NCBI RefSeq assembly: GCF_004027225.2
Contig: NC_046358.1
Coordinates: forward strand, 7,595,284-7,659,283
Reading direction: 5' to 3'
From: Strigops habroptila
Taxonomy: Eukaryota; Chordata; Aves; Psittaciformes; Psittacidae
DNA: 64,000 nt
Shown here: positions 51,801 to 64,000 of the stretch, in pieces
Layout of the letters: each line of letters begins with the position of its first letter
Position numbering within the stretch: the stretch's first letter is position 1
The notes under the pieces: generated by a model
What the model was told of the DNA's origin: nothing
Databases searched by the model: none
Seen by the model: only the letters and a program-made list of their open reading frames with translations
Translations under genes and position numbers: made by a program

Positions 51801-53839
51801 GCATAGCAACCTTCATTTTCCCTTCCCCAGGTCTTTTTCATCTTTAGGCTTTTTCCCATGTCTTAGTTTCAGGTACCAGCAGAACACTGACAACAGAAGC
51901 AGGTCAGATCTGTGCCTTTCAGATCAAAAGCCTGAATTCAATATGGGGCTACATATCCTCGGAGACAACTTCTTCCTTTAAAGGTGGCATGGCCAATTAG
52001 CCAGTCCTTGGGGCTGCTTGCAGCCATAAGCCAAGCAACAGTCAGGATTGGTTTAGATGAAATAAATCACAGTTTATTCAACATCAGAAGCAGAGTGTCT
52101 GGAAATGAAAAGAAATTAAAAACCTTCATGAAGCTGTTCAGGCTGCCCCAAAACCTGGTGGGTATTAGATGTGTTTATTAAAGAGGCGACTATTCGGGCT
52201 GGGGTGGCAGACAGATCTGACAGACTGAGCTCTGCCAGGTCCTTGTTTTCTGTCCTTGTCTGACTCAGCTTTTCAATATGATGCTCTTACTCCTGGGCTG
52301 CTCGGCTCGCCCGGCTGACACCTTTCTGCGCACAGCCTCTCCCTGCTGTCTGTACCAATGGGGCCCAGACTTTAGGAAGCCGTCACCCCTTCTGCCTTAC
52401 CGAATGTGGGAGCTTCTTCACAGCTGCCTTGTAATACACCAAAGCCCATTTTTTTCTGCCTCCCATCCTGGTGCCTTTAACTGTTGCTTTATTACAGTCC
52501 CTACAGATAGAAATTTGGCACAAATACAACAATCAGCCCAGATTTCTCAGTGCACAATTCTCTGGCTTGGCACATTTCCTCTCTAACCACAGCATTCCAT
52601 CATGCCCCAGCACAGCCACAGACACCCCTTTCATAGTGTACATAAGGTCAGTGAAACCATCTAGACAAACATATGTGGGCTGACCAAGCAGAACAGGGGT
52701 TTTCTCACTTCCCCTCTAGATCTTGGTGAGCAAGTCACAGGCACTCCTTATGCATTCTTCACATCTCCTTTCCATGTCCCAGTTGTGACCCGCGCCCTGC
52801 CCATCTGCTGGCTATCCCAAGGAGATCATTTCCCATTGTGCCACTTAGGAAAAAGAAATTTGGTGTTTTAAATGTGCATTTTCATGCAGTTTATAAACCT
52901 GCATTGTATTGCCTTCCACCAGGAGCATCCAGCAGCTCCTCTCCAAGGCTGAGAGGAGCTAAAGCCAGACTACTTTTCACGTATATATTGGATGCAGATA
53001 AATAAATGCCATTCCTGCCTGCAGGAGATGTCATCAGGGGAGGACAAGGCACATGTGGCTGTAGCTACAGTGGCAGCAGATGCACTTCAGCGTGATACAG
53101 AGCCGCAGGAGGCGAAGGGAGTTTGTCAGTTGTCTCTCATGTCTCTCATGGACATCCTACACCTCCAGAATGGTGGGTTTCTCCATCTGGCATCATGCAA
53201 TGGTGCAATGAATACCCTGAAACTCAGATTTAGAAGACCCCAACACTTCTAGAAGATTCCAGCTTTAGGGCTTTTTTCTCTATACAGTCACATACCAAGC
53301 ACCATTCCCTGCTCTATGGTCCTTCAAACCAACCTCTTGCACAGCCTGAGTGCCTTGAGACGGGAGTTTTCCGGAGCAGCATGCCTGAAAAGCAGCAAGC
53401 ATGTTGTGGCGGGAGTCGAGGTGCAAATATTAAAGTGAAGGCTGATGCTTCAAGTGCATTCAGTTGCCTGTTTGCAAGATTTTATGTAGCATTTAAAATA
53501 TATGCTGCTCTAGGGCACAGAGAGAGAAACGGATCAAATGAGATGAGCCTCACAAGGCAAAGAGTGTAATGAAACATGAAGCAAACATGCAGAGATAAGA
53601 TGGTGCAGTACACCAGTTCTGGTCAGCAGGAGATAATGACGGGATGCGCTGAGCGGAGGATGCAGGCGGGAGGAGAAAATATTGACAGTGCAGGGAGTTT
53701 GCAGGAGGCTGCAGTTGCGGGGGACGGGGACCTGTGCTGGAGGCAGATGAAACCGTAGGAAGCGCTCAGGCAGCAGGGAGGGGAAGAAGGGGCAGGAGCA
53801 GCAGGGTGCCTCCATTTCCTCTGCCAGCTACTCCTCCGG
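42868..53839. other. Intergenic region between two CpG islands
   Basis: There is no recognised coding exon on either strand. It contains one CR1 copy (45.9 kb) and AT-rich blocks at about 44.7-45.0 and 50.4-51.07 kb that look like candidate conserved non-coding DNA. The rest shows nothing I can name. Confidence 0.6.
45903..46200 (-). mobile_element. CR1 LINE 3' fragment, intergenic
   Basis: It begins with the two-unit tail AATCATAGAATCATAGAAC (plus strand) and continues to the block equivalent to ORF2 residues [14 protein letters not shown] on the minus strand. The minus-strand frame at 45,990-46,277 is CR1-derived over most of its length. Confidence 0.93.
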
Positions 53840-55270
53840 GCGAACGGAGGTGAAGGTGGGCAGCAGGGCAGGGCTGTCGGGGCAGCTCCGCGCCAAGGTT
53901 CCTGTCACACCGCAGGCAGCAGAAATCCCACGGCGGGGAACGGGGGGGAAAGCAGGACCGGAGGCTGCTGCTCTCCGGCTGAGCCTGTAGGGGCTGGGGC
54001 AGCCCCAGCGCTCGGTGCCGGCAGCTCCGCGCTCTGCCCCCGGTGCGAGCGGCCGGCGGCCGGGGACGGAGCGGTGCAGCTCCGGGCAAGTTTGTCTGTC
54101 GGCTCCGTGCGGGAGCGCTCCCCCGGGGCAGCCTTCATCCTCCTCTTCCTCCTCCTGCTGCTGCTGCCGAGGAGTGCCGCCAGCCCGGGTCGGGAAGAGG
54201 CGGGAGAGGTGGCCGGGCAGGCGAAGATGCGCTGAGAGCGGGGTGCACCCCGGGGAGCTGGGGGAGAGGCCGAACCCGAGAAGGAGACGTGAGGGGCACC
54301 CCGGGGAGGGGAAGGGGTGCCCCGGGGAAGGCAGGGGTTAGGAGGGAGGGGAGGGCGCACTCCGCAGCTCCCAGCCTCCCGCAGAGGCGCGCCGGGAGCC
54401 GCCGGGCTGTCGCCTGCCCACCTGGGGGGGCCGGGAGCGGCAGGGGCACCCCCCCTCCGCCTCGTCTTTCTCTCCTCCCCTCCGCCGCCTCCCTCTCTCC
54501 CTCCCTCCCTGCCCGCCTGCCTGGGATGGTGGAGGGAGCCCGGAGCACCCGGCAGGGCCGCCCTGGACACGGGGGACGGCTTGCCCCGGCCCCGGGTCGG
54601 GGGGCGGCCCCCGGGGGGCTCCGCTGTCTCGGGGTCCCGCAGCCCCCGCCGCCGCCGCCACCACCGGTGATGGCCAAGGATGTCCTCGGAGGGGGAAGCC
54701 GAGGCGGCTGCTGAGAGCGGGCCGGGCAGCACCCCCGCGCCGGGGGCCGCCGCCGCTGTGCGGGAGGAGGTGAGCGGCGGCGGGGGCGCCCGCCCCGGGC
54801 CGCGGGGGTACCGGGAGGGGCAAGGGCAGCCCCGCCGCGGGGCCGGGGTGCGAGGCGGGAGTGGGGAGAACCGGGGGAGCAGCGGCGGGAGGAGGGTGAC
54901 CTGGCTGGGGGGTGTTTGCGGGGCGGGGGGAGCTGAGCAGCCGCCCGCAGCCTGGCCGCCCGCCCGGCTACCTGCAGCCCCGCCGCGGTGCGGTGCGTGG
55001 TGCGGTGCCCGCCGCGCCCTGCAGTGCCCGGGCCGCACCGAGCCCCCCGGGCCGCCGGGGTGGCCGCAGCCGGGTGCTGCGGGGCTTTACCGACGGGGCC
55101 CAGCGGCGGGCTCGGGGCGGCGGCTCGGCCAGCGGCTCTGCTCCGAGCGGTGCGGTGAGGGGAAGGGGGCCTGTCCGGTGGAAGTTTGGCTGAATAAGCC
55201 CCGCGGGGTTTGGCCTGGGAGAGCCCACCGCTTCCCTGGGACTTCTGAAACGGCCAAGAAACTGCAGCTC
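53840..55270. promoter_or_regulatory. Second CpG island (about 1.4 kb)
   Basis: It is very GC-rich with dense CG and GC-box-like runs. It lies about 12 kb from the RPAP1 island, and the only donor-bordered short coding exon I favour reads on the plus strand, suggesting a gene transcribed away from RPAP1. The long frames here (223 to 384 codons on both strands) are low in complexity, rich in Pro, Arg, Gly and Ala, and overlap one another, so I do not call them genes. Confidence 0.85.
54680..54769 (+). CDS. Candidate first coding exon of an unidentified plus-strand gene
   Basis: Inside the CpG island an ATG with A at -3 (AAGGATGTCC) opens a 30-codon frame starting MSSEGEAEAAAESGPGS and ending in VREE. 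It stops exactly at a strong donor (GAG/GTGAGC) in phase 0. The peptide is acidic and Ala-rich, with no signal peptide or known domain. A second ATG 12 bases upstream (54,668), and another at 54,526, open an overlapping frame that stops at 54,714. Mammalian synteny predicts TYRO3 on this strand, but that protein begins with a signal peptide, so the identity is open. No second exon was recognised to the right edge. Confidence 0.4.
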
Positions 55271-58200
55271 TGCGGGGCGCTGGTGTCACTGGCAGGGGGG
55301 CACATTGAGCAAGGGAAGGGGGTTGCAGCCGGGTGCTCCGTGGCTTTCAAGTGTTTTGGACCAAAGGACATGGTCATGCCTCTCATTCCCCATTGGGGCC
55401 TAGGCACTCCTGTTGCCTAATCTGCAATAGAAAACACTGTCGAAAATACAGCTTAATATGTTTCTTTGGATCAGCTGGAAAGCCTTGCACATCATGGGGA
55501 GGGAATGACGGATGTGTCTGAGTGTTGACACAAAATCCTGAGCCACAAGGCATAGGCCAGCCAGAGCTGCAGGGCTCCGTGGCTGTAGGTGACGATGCGC
55601 ATACAGCCCTGCACACTGGGGACAGCAAGCTGTCCTGTTTTAGGAATGCCTGAGATTTTCTTCCATGCCTAATGTAGCCTTTGCTCCCAACTGTTTTGAC
55701 AGGTCTGCCATTTACATCGTGTAATCCATGTGCAGATCATGGAAGTGACTGAACTTTCTTCATAATGTGGAGTTAAAAGCAAATAAGCGTGCATGCTGCC
55801 AGGGATGCAGAGAGCAGCCTTAAAGGAGGCAAAGAAAAGTGAAAACAGAAGTGAAAGCAACCCTGGAATATTGCTGTGTGCCCTTAATTTGTTTAAAGCT
55901 TTTATTAACAGGTCCCAGTGCTCATCAACAGTCTCAGTCCTGTGGTCAAAATCAGGTAGCCACAGCAAAACCTATATGAAGATGCAGTATACTTAGGCCT
56001 AAACCAACCAGCACTTTTTTAAAGTACCTGTATTAGAAAATTGACTTTGCAGCTCAAGTTGAAAAAAACTGTCCTCCATGGGTGAAAATTGGGGTTTTCT
56101 CCTGTACAATTGCTTTTTAAACACCTGTGACATGGTTCACCATGAAGAGCTGTGGCTGGATCCAGGATACGGCTGCTGTTCCAGAGGTAGAGCTCCCCAA
56201 TGTAATTACAGCCCTGCAGAAGATCAATACATGCTTAATGCTGGGAGGGATTTTTTGATTTATTTGGTCTATAACCAGGAGCTACAGAAGGCTTTTCAAT
56301 GTATTAAGTCCACCATAAAAACATCCAAGTCATCTCTAGACATGAGAGCACTTGATCTCTCTGCTAAGCATATTATATCTTGCTTCACTCATCCTGCTCT
56401 CAGTTTTTCTTCTGTTCCACATACATTTCTATATCTCAAATGCCAGTAACAGTGATATCTTAACACTGCAGTCCTACAATATTGGTATTTTCCTTGTGCT
56501 TTCCCCATCTCCATGTAAATAGCCTTTTTGCACCAGGACCAGCAGTTGCATTTAAATGCCCGGTATTAAATGGGCATTTCATGGCCTTCTCTATTAGTCT
56601 TGTCATTTAGGGATTTCACTTAGATCAAATGCACAGGCTTAAATTGTAATAGTGACTGAAAAATGCCTTTATTGGGTAACAAATCAGTGTGATATAAAAC
56701 CCTGAGCTAGTAACAGAGAGTGTGTCTGAGGTCTACATCTTTATTCTGGAAAGCAGAACAAGAAAAGGTGCAGGTACAGTGTGTGAAGGAGAGAGGCTGT
56801 TTGATTACTGGCCGCAGCTTTCATCCTCTTCTGCCAAGGGCCACTTCGGTTTCCTGTTGACTTTGCAGGGTGTCAGAGCAAGCCCTCAGATTACCTGCCA
56901 GTGTTCTGGTTTGGGGTTTTTTCTGTTGAGGTATCAATTGCTCAACCTGGGACAACTGTGCTTTTGGTGTTAGTTACCAGCCCATCAAATCTGCAAAACA
57001 GAATCAAGATCTTTTGAGAGGAGGGAAGGTGAAGGAAGTGGCTTTCCAAATGTTTCAGCAGTTATTGCTAAGGATGGATTCTCAGGACATACTTGCCTTT
57101 ATGTTTCTGTCTGAGGTAGCAGAACCTGCTGCTGTGTGCTGCCCCAGTTAAGCAGTGGGCTGGCTATTTTTCTTGCTTTACGTATTACTACGACAGCCTA
57201 CACCTACACTGTGGAGCTGATAGTGACTTCTCTGCATTTCTGCCAATTTACACCTAAATCCAGAAATGGTCTTAAATATGGAAATCTTTAAAATTTAGTT
57301 GGAAATTGTGGGCTTTTTTTCCAGGGAAGTAAAGCTGTTGCATACAAACATCATTTATTTGCTACCAAAGCCAAGTAATCACTGAAGAAAGCTGAAAGCA
57401 GCAGCCACTTGACATTTTGAAATACGTATTTGTCTTGTCTGTGCTGGCAGAGTCAAACAGCAGTTGTCCATGCCTGTTTTTATCTTCCATATTTAGGAAC
57501 TTTAATTGGGCATGACATAATGCAAGCAGTCGAACTATTTAAAGAAATAGGGGGGAAAACCTCGTGGATTGATGTTCCTGAAACCCACGGTCATCAGCTC
57601 ACTGATGGAGATGTTATAGAAGAGAGGGGCCACTTAAAACTGTCTCATCTGCCTCTCACTGCCAGTGCAAAATGCAACAGGAGCTGGTTTAAAAAGTCCT
57701 ATTTGTGGTCACAAGAGCACCAAGGGGTGTTAAAAGTTAAGAAAGCATTGCTTGTTTGCAGGCTACAGCTTTACAGGATGTCAGGTCAAAAGATAGCTCG
57801 GCCCTTTCATATTAAGTGTGCCACTGGAGAGACACCCTCTACTTGGGCAATTGGCTCCATTTAGTTCTCCAGTTTTTTTACCCATTTCCCCCAGTATGAA
57901 TATCAAACACTTATTTTATTTGTCATTGGAATGACATTGAAAACATCAGGCATAAGGCCCTTCATAACTTAGACCAGGTAGTTTTACAGTGTCCCCATCT
58001 GTGGGCTGAGTTGTACTCGTGTGGATGCGAGGTGGTGGAGGAAGCGAGGCAGGTAATCTCTCGGGTTTATCAGGCCTGAGGTAGGTGCAGATCTCCACTC
58101 CTTCCAGGAGCCCATTTGCTGCCCACTGCTTCTGTGACATCCTGCTCTTCCTCTAGAGGCCTGTTGTCATCCATAAGACTTCTGTGCTCTCAAAATGAAC

Positions 58201-61200
58201 CCATGAGCAGCGGATGGAGAGAAGAGAGGGCAGGGCCTGTGATGGATGTTAACATTCCCCACCACCTTTTAAGCAAAAGCTGCGGAAGGACCATTGGGAA
58301 TCAATCTCCAAAGAGGGTCTATTTCCCTTGTAAACCTCCCCCCAAGAGCTGCACAGGGCACTGACCCAACAGGCACTGCCAGCAAGGATGGGCACGAAAT
58401 GTGAGATATGGCTCCTAGGGAATCTCTGCTTTTCCTTCCCCTCAGCCCTTCCAAAACTCATGCAAAAGACCTGCTCAGCTAACACCCTGAATCATAGCTG
58501 CTGGTGGAAGGCTGTCACCATCCCAAGTGAGTATCATTGACCAGTTATTTTTGGGGCAGTGCATGATATTCCTGTCTTGAGTGAGAGTCAAACAGGACAA
58601 GCCCCTTTCTACCCCTCCTGCCCTTGGTTTATTCAGCAGACATAAACCAAAGAGTGCACCTCATTCCGTGATCCAGGTGGTCTCCCTCATAGAGGCAATG
58701 TCCAGCAGTAGTGGCATTGGAGGAACTGGAAAGCTTTTCTTCATGATCCTGCAGTTCCAGGCGATATTTGCATTGCAGATCCTGTCATAAGAAAATCCAT
58801 GCTGAGGCATCACATCTTTTTTCTGCTTTTGTTCTTTTCGTTGTCCCACTTTATCTTCTGATCACGTGCCTGTTCTTGGTGCCCTGAAGTTGTCTGTCTT
58901 CTCTGCACTTCACACGAGAAGCTGTCAAGAGCTTTAAAAAAATAGATAGGATACATCAAATGGATGTATCTGAGCTCTGAAGGGCAAACCAGGCTCCAGC
59001 CGTGTGGGCTTCTATGGGCAAAGTCTTCTGCCCTCTCCAACAGAGAGTGCTCCCTTGCTCTCAAGTCTGAGACTGAAGAGAGTTGCTCATTCTGGCTGAC
59101 TTTCCCAGTTTCCTTCAGGAAGGGAATTTTCTCTGTGAAGTGCTGGGCTGGAGCAATTGGTGAGCTCGTGGAGCTCTGCCATCAGAAGGTTATAATGGCA
59201 ATTTAGGCAAATATCTGTTAAGTACATAGATGTTGCCTCATGGGAGAAGGGAGACTAGGTCACTCTTCAGCTCCCCTTCAGACCTGGTTTCTAATGCTGT
59301 TCTCTCAGGTGGACACAGTCATCTGATACCAGTGGAAAAGCAATGGGTCTACACCCTTTCTTGAAGCCCCAAATACTCTACTTGCTCTCCATTTCTTACT
59401 TCAGAGACTCCAGAGGATGATCTCCCTCCAGAAGGGAAGTGTGAATACTAAGGATGCTTTTCAATCAATGCAACCCATTGTAAAACAGAGGTAGGAAGCA
59501 TCTTCTGCCTGGGAACAAAGCATAAAGTTTCCTCTCATCTGTTTCTACACCTTAGAAGAAAATAGCTCAAATCATTGCCAGTGACTAGGGACAATGTGGA
59601 AATGGAAATTAAAACGAGCAAAACATCCCCATGTAGTCCGTAATGGGTAGGGCTTTTTTCTAGGTGTGTCTTAACACATAATAGTGAGTTAACACCAAAA
59701 CTAGTGGCAGCTGAGCTATCATCGGCACTGTAAGGCTTTTTAAGTTGTTACAGTGACTCTATCCTGACACTGTAGATAAGACTGTGCTTGATTTTTCACT
59801 TACAGCAGGAGTTCTACTTTTCAGAAAAGCGTGGGTAAGCATTTAATTAGTTTTTAAGCTCTAATCATGGAAAATATAGTTCACTCAAGAGTTCGCTTTC
59901 AACCTCTAATCATTCATCGGGCTCCTCTGAGCTTAAGAACTGTAAAAGTGAATCTAGCACATAGTGAAACTTTGTTGAGGTCACAGTTGCTATAATGGCT
60001 TTGTTAACTACTCAAAACTCCTTAACAGGGTAACTTCATTTAAGCAGCGCTGCACAGAATAGGTGTTATAGCAGGGCTGTAACAGGGTCAGCAGTACAAG
60101 TCAGGGGTACAGGCTACCTCCCTGAGCACTGACCACTCTGCCCACAGCACATCCCATTTGCAGCCGCAAAAGCAAGGAGAAGAAGAGCCGGAGAGGGGCA
60201 GGACAGATGGCAAGTGGGAAGGCTGGCGGAGCCGGCAGCTCGGCGGCAGCAGGAGCTGGCAGCCTGCCTCAAGCAGAGTTAAGGTTGTGAAGTGGTGTCT
60301 GGTGTACCTGGCAACCGCTCTCCCAGTGCCGTAAGTGCCACTGGGAGAGGATGGAGGGGCTTACACCCCACAGAATGCCTGAGCTTTTGACTGCCATGGC
60401 TTTACATCAGGTGAATAATGTACAGGGAATCCCAAGTCACACGTAGCACCGTTTCTATACAGCTGAGGTGTTGCACATCCAGGTCCAGCATCAAGCCCAC
60501 GGAAGCCTGGTTAAGGAAAGACTGGTAATACTGGACTAGGGGAAGACAAGGGCTGGAAACAGCTGCTGGTGAGAGCTGGGACTGGCAGGGTGGGAGCTGA
60601 CAGCAAGGGGCAGAGAGCAGGTCACGAAGTCACCCTCCTGGCAAGGAGCTAACAGTAGGCAACGGGAGTGACTTGCAAATGTGGAGTCTGCATAACCTGA
60701 CATTACCAGCGAAGGGGATGGGATCAGTCAGAGACTTCTGCAGGTCACTGCATATTTGGCTATGGGAGAGAAGGGACTTGTGGCCGGAGGCATTTTTCAT
60801 ACCCATGCAACTGATTGCCCTTAGGAGCTGCACTGGGAATTGTGGAGTACAACGTTCAATTAGTGTGGTAACAAAAGTGATTCAGCACAAGGCATCAGCA
60901 TGTTACTTTGAGTAGCTCTCACAAACCAGCATGGTGCGTCCTGGAGGACAAGAGCTAGGAGAGCCTGAGTGCCCACGGGTCTCCTCACCCTGCAATGGGC
61001 AGAGGGAGTACAAAGCACCACAGAGGCTGGGGTGGTAGCATCTGCCAGTAGGGTCCTGCCAGCATGGGATCCCTCTGACATCCAAAAAGATGGAGAACAG
61101 CCCCTTGTGGCTACCTGGAGGTGAGGTGGCCAGCCTGAAGTGCCAGTACCTGGTGCGGGAACGGGGTAGTGAGGGCTTGTGCTGAAAGGGTGGGAATGAC

Positions 61201-64000
61201 AGTGTGTCTGCAGGCCTGAGGTGTGCCATGGTCCTCTGAAGGGGACTGTCTGTCAGCAGTCCAGGGCAGGAGCTATATCCCCTGCTTCCCACCAGCTGGT
61301 ACTCAGAGTAGCAGGATGCAACAGCTCACATACAGATGAGGTGCCTTCCTGGAGTGTGCTGCTGTGATGCTCATGTGAAAGCACTTTGTGTCTTCAGGAG
61401 GTATAAAAAGGTGTGCTGAAGCTACGCCATGGGTCAAAGTCAGGTCAAGAAATAAAATCCACATGTCTTGGCTCCCAGGATACCTTTTAACCATTAGGTA
61501 TTTAAAGTGAATTTCTAGTGGAGTTTTCACCTGCTGTGCTGTCACATGTTATTGCAGAATGTGTCACAGGGAGAAGAGAGAAGCAAAAGGAAGCGAGAAG
61601 TGATATTTATGATGAAACCTCATTTCTCACAGAGAAGCATTAGCTGCTGGGATACTACCTCATCTTAACAGGAGCACCGTTATATGAAAACCTGGCAGTG
61701 CTGAGGTCCCAGCTGTGTTCAGAAACGTGCAACAATGAGGAAACACACTCCCTGAAACTGACAGAGCAGCTGAAGCCTGAGCAGTAGCTGGATGTTATCA
61801 TGAGGGATGCTCAGCTCAGCAGCAAAGGGAGATGGCACGGCCACAGCCTGAGCTGCAGCAGCCCAGCACCATGGGGTTGTGGGTCCTCTGATGAAGTGTG
61901 CCTGGCAGGCTCTGACTGGGATGTCACGTGTGGGAAATGGGAAGGATGGAGGTCGAGAGGTCAAATCACAGAGCTACCTTGTTCTGGTTTTACCAGGTGA
62001 AAGGATGGCATTGCAGTAAGTGAGAACAAAACTTCATGGTTCTGGACAAAGCTTGAGTCACAGATCCCTTTGAAAGACTTCCCTATACGTCACTGGAGCT
62101 TGGATCAGTCCTGGATCATATTTCTTGTGAGGACTTGAGAGCTGTTTCTATCCCCATTTAAATCTCAAGCAAAGATTAAATGGTATTCATAATAATGAAT
62201 TATTTTTGTCACTTGCAACATCTCTAAACAGAGGCATTCAACAACTAGGCTGCAAATAGCTACTGAGGAATTAACTCTCTTTGGCCTTCCTCCTCACAAG
62301 GCTGTCTCCTCCTGGCTCCCCACTTTCCATCCCAAGGAAGCTGGTCTGTGGCTGGTGTCCAGCCTGGCTTCAGGTTAGTCCCTTCCTTCCCCATGCTGAG
62401 ACTGAGGGAAGGTCAGGCAGGACACACAGGACCTATGGCAGTGGTGAGAACACTGAGGCACAGGACATGAACTCTTCAAGGATGAGGAGAGTACCTGCGA
62501 CCCTGGGGACCCAAGAGTGGGAAGGGACAAGGTTTAGGACACCACTGAACTATGGCTGTAACATCCGCTAATGCAGATTCCTTGTTTGCACAGCACAGGA
62601 GAAAACACACATGCTGGAGCACCACCAGCCTCCTCTCGCTGCTTGCTCCTCTCCCACCCCTGGAGAGCTGCTTCTTGTGGGCAAAGGTGGGTGTGAAATA
62701 GGCAATACAGGATCCCTGTCGAACTGGGGCTTTCTCAAGCACATATGGGCCAACAGGTAGCTACTATCCCCTTCTCCCCGCTGTCCCCATCCCTCCAGGC
62801 TGAAGCAATGGGAGCTGGTCCCACTTGCACTCCTGTTTTCCCTTGGCTGGTGTTGGGTTTCCCTTGATTTCAGCAAAGCCGCCAGTGACACCAGTGCAAG
62901 TTGCAAGCCAGGAAGTCACACCTAGCTGATCCCCTGGGGCTGTGCTACTGCATCCCAGGAGCTTCCCTGAGGATACGTGATGCTGTTATCGGCTGACTGT
63001 TAAGTGTTGAGGTAAGCCACGGTGTTATAGCTGTAAACTCTACTAGGAACCACCAATACTCAGAGTGGGTAATAGGAGCTAAGGATGATGGGTACTTAAA
63101 GTGTAGAAAAAAGAATCGTTCTTGGAGCTACTCTTTTGCTTTGACGCAGCTCAAATCCCAGCTTTTCTTTCCCGAGGAGCTCATTCCCAGCATTGGCATT
63201 ACTGGGAAAAATCCTCTGCCCCCAGAGTATGTTCTTTGTGTTGCTGCTGAGTCGAAAGCCAGTGGCAGCAACAAGAGCAATTTGGGGGGAAAATGGATAA
63301 TTTCATTACTTTAGCATTTTTATGAGCTTGTAAGAAGCTCCCACTAAAATAGCCCTCATTTCTGCTTTGCACATGGTGACCACTTTGTTGCTAGGATTCC
63401 TTGGCACTAGAAATGTAACTGCATGGATTCCCTTGGAGCAGCCTGCGGGAGCATCACCCATGGATGTGTCTAGGGGCAAATTCTTCATGCCACTCACATA
63501 TGTACTCTTGCGTTTTAGTGAATGGCTTTCCTGTCCTGCTGCAATGGGCAGCATATATATTAGCTGGGATCCAAATGCCTTGCTTTTCTGGAATTTCCTT
63601 TATTTCTGCTCAAAGAACTCAAAAGTATCTTGCAAGAGCTACTGCTGGATCTGACACTTTAGAGGGCTGGATGCTCCTTCTGTCCTGACCTCTGCTTTCC
63701 TCATGGTGGCTTTAATTCACGAGGGCGAATGCTGTGAAATAGCAGGCTGTCTTTGTATGGTATTTCAGGGGCATCCTAACATCTGAAATTCAAGTGAATC
63801 AGCAAGATCTGTGCTTTTTCCTGATTTGTCTTGTCCTACAATAGGCTCTGCTGGAGAGAGGATTAAATACTACCATTTTGTGCACCTTCCCACCCTGAGA
63901 TGTGCTCCCTGACAGCTCCATTGATGGAAGGAGGAGATTAAATCTCTGCAGGGATTTAAACAATGAGAAAACAAGTGATCCCAGCTCACCACAGGAGGGC
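55271..64000 (+). other. Probable first intron of the plus-strand gene; nothing recognised
   Basis: If the exon at 54,680-54,769 is real, this is its first intron. I find no CR1 copy and no exon matching a known protein. The longest isolated frame is 144 codons (57,430-57,864, plus), without recognised similarity. Confidence 0.45.

Noticed and set aside
54680..54769. Naming the plus-strand exon TYRO3 from synteny
   Set aside because: The peptide lacks a signal sequence and any similarity I can see to TYRO3, and no Ig-domain exon follows within the window.
53905..55420. Long frames of 223-384 codons on both strands in the right CpG island
   Set aside because: They overlap one another in opposite and shifted frames, are built of Pro/Arg/Gly/Ala runs, and match no known protein. 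Stop codons are rare in such GC-rich DNA.
1..64000. CRISPR arrays, bacterial operons, rRNA or tRNA genes, endogenous retroviral genes
   Set aside because: No regular spaced repeats, no ribosome-binding-site gene clusters, no RNA-gene motifs, and no gag, pol or env-like frames were seen. The only RT sequence is CR1.

Overview
The window is avian genomic DNA. It holds many 3' fragments of the CR1 LINE with the bird-type tail (ATTCTATGATTCTATG), multi-exon genes with consensus GT/AG splice sites, two CpG islands, and a coding region that reads as a bird orthologue of a known vertebrate protein. Nothing prokaryotic, viral, plasmid-like or CRISPR-like was seen. The species cannot be fixed from the sequence.

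Positions 1 to about 41.8 kb are occupied by one gene on the minus strand, RPAP1 (RNA polymerase II-associated protein 1). I traced 24 coding exons by similarity to my memory of the mammalian protein, splice consensus and unbroken codon phase. They run from the ATG at 35,983 to the left edge, where the last exon is cut off. The traced frame is 1,405 codons and lacks only the C-terminal few dozen residues. A further 123-nt phase-neutral exon (21,936-22,058) has good splice sites but no counterpart in the mammalian protein, and I call it a candidate cassette exon. A non-coding first exon and the promoter probably lie in the CpG island at 41.44-42.0 kb, which has ETS, CRE-half and YY1 motifs.

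The introns carry CR1 pieces. One old copy ends within a few bases of the exon 15 splice acceptor. One 1.6-kb copy in intron 4 still shows a decayed reverse transcriptase reading frame. A pair of about 100-bp direct repeats flanks the large exon 21.

Positions 42.0 to 53.8 kb look intergenic: two short CR1 copies, a 53-bp tandem duplication, and AT-rich blocks that resemble conserved non-coding DNA. A second, larger CpG island spans 53.84-55.27 kb. On the plus strand it contains a candidate first coding exon (54,680-54,769, 30 codons, good donor). The rest of the window would be its first intron. In mammals RPAP1 lies head-to-head with TYRO3, so TYRO3 is expected here, but this peptide does not look like a TYRO3 signal peptide and I leave the gene unnamed.
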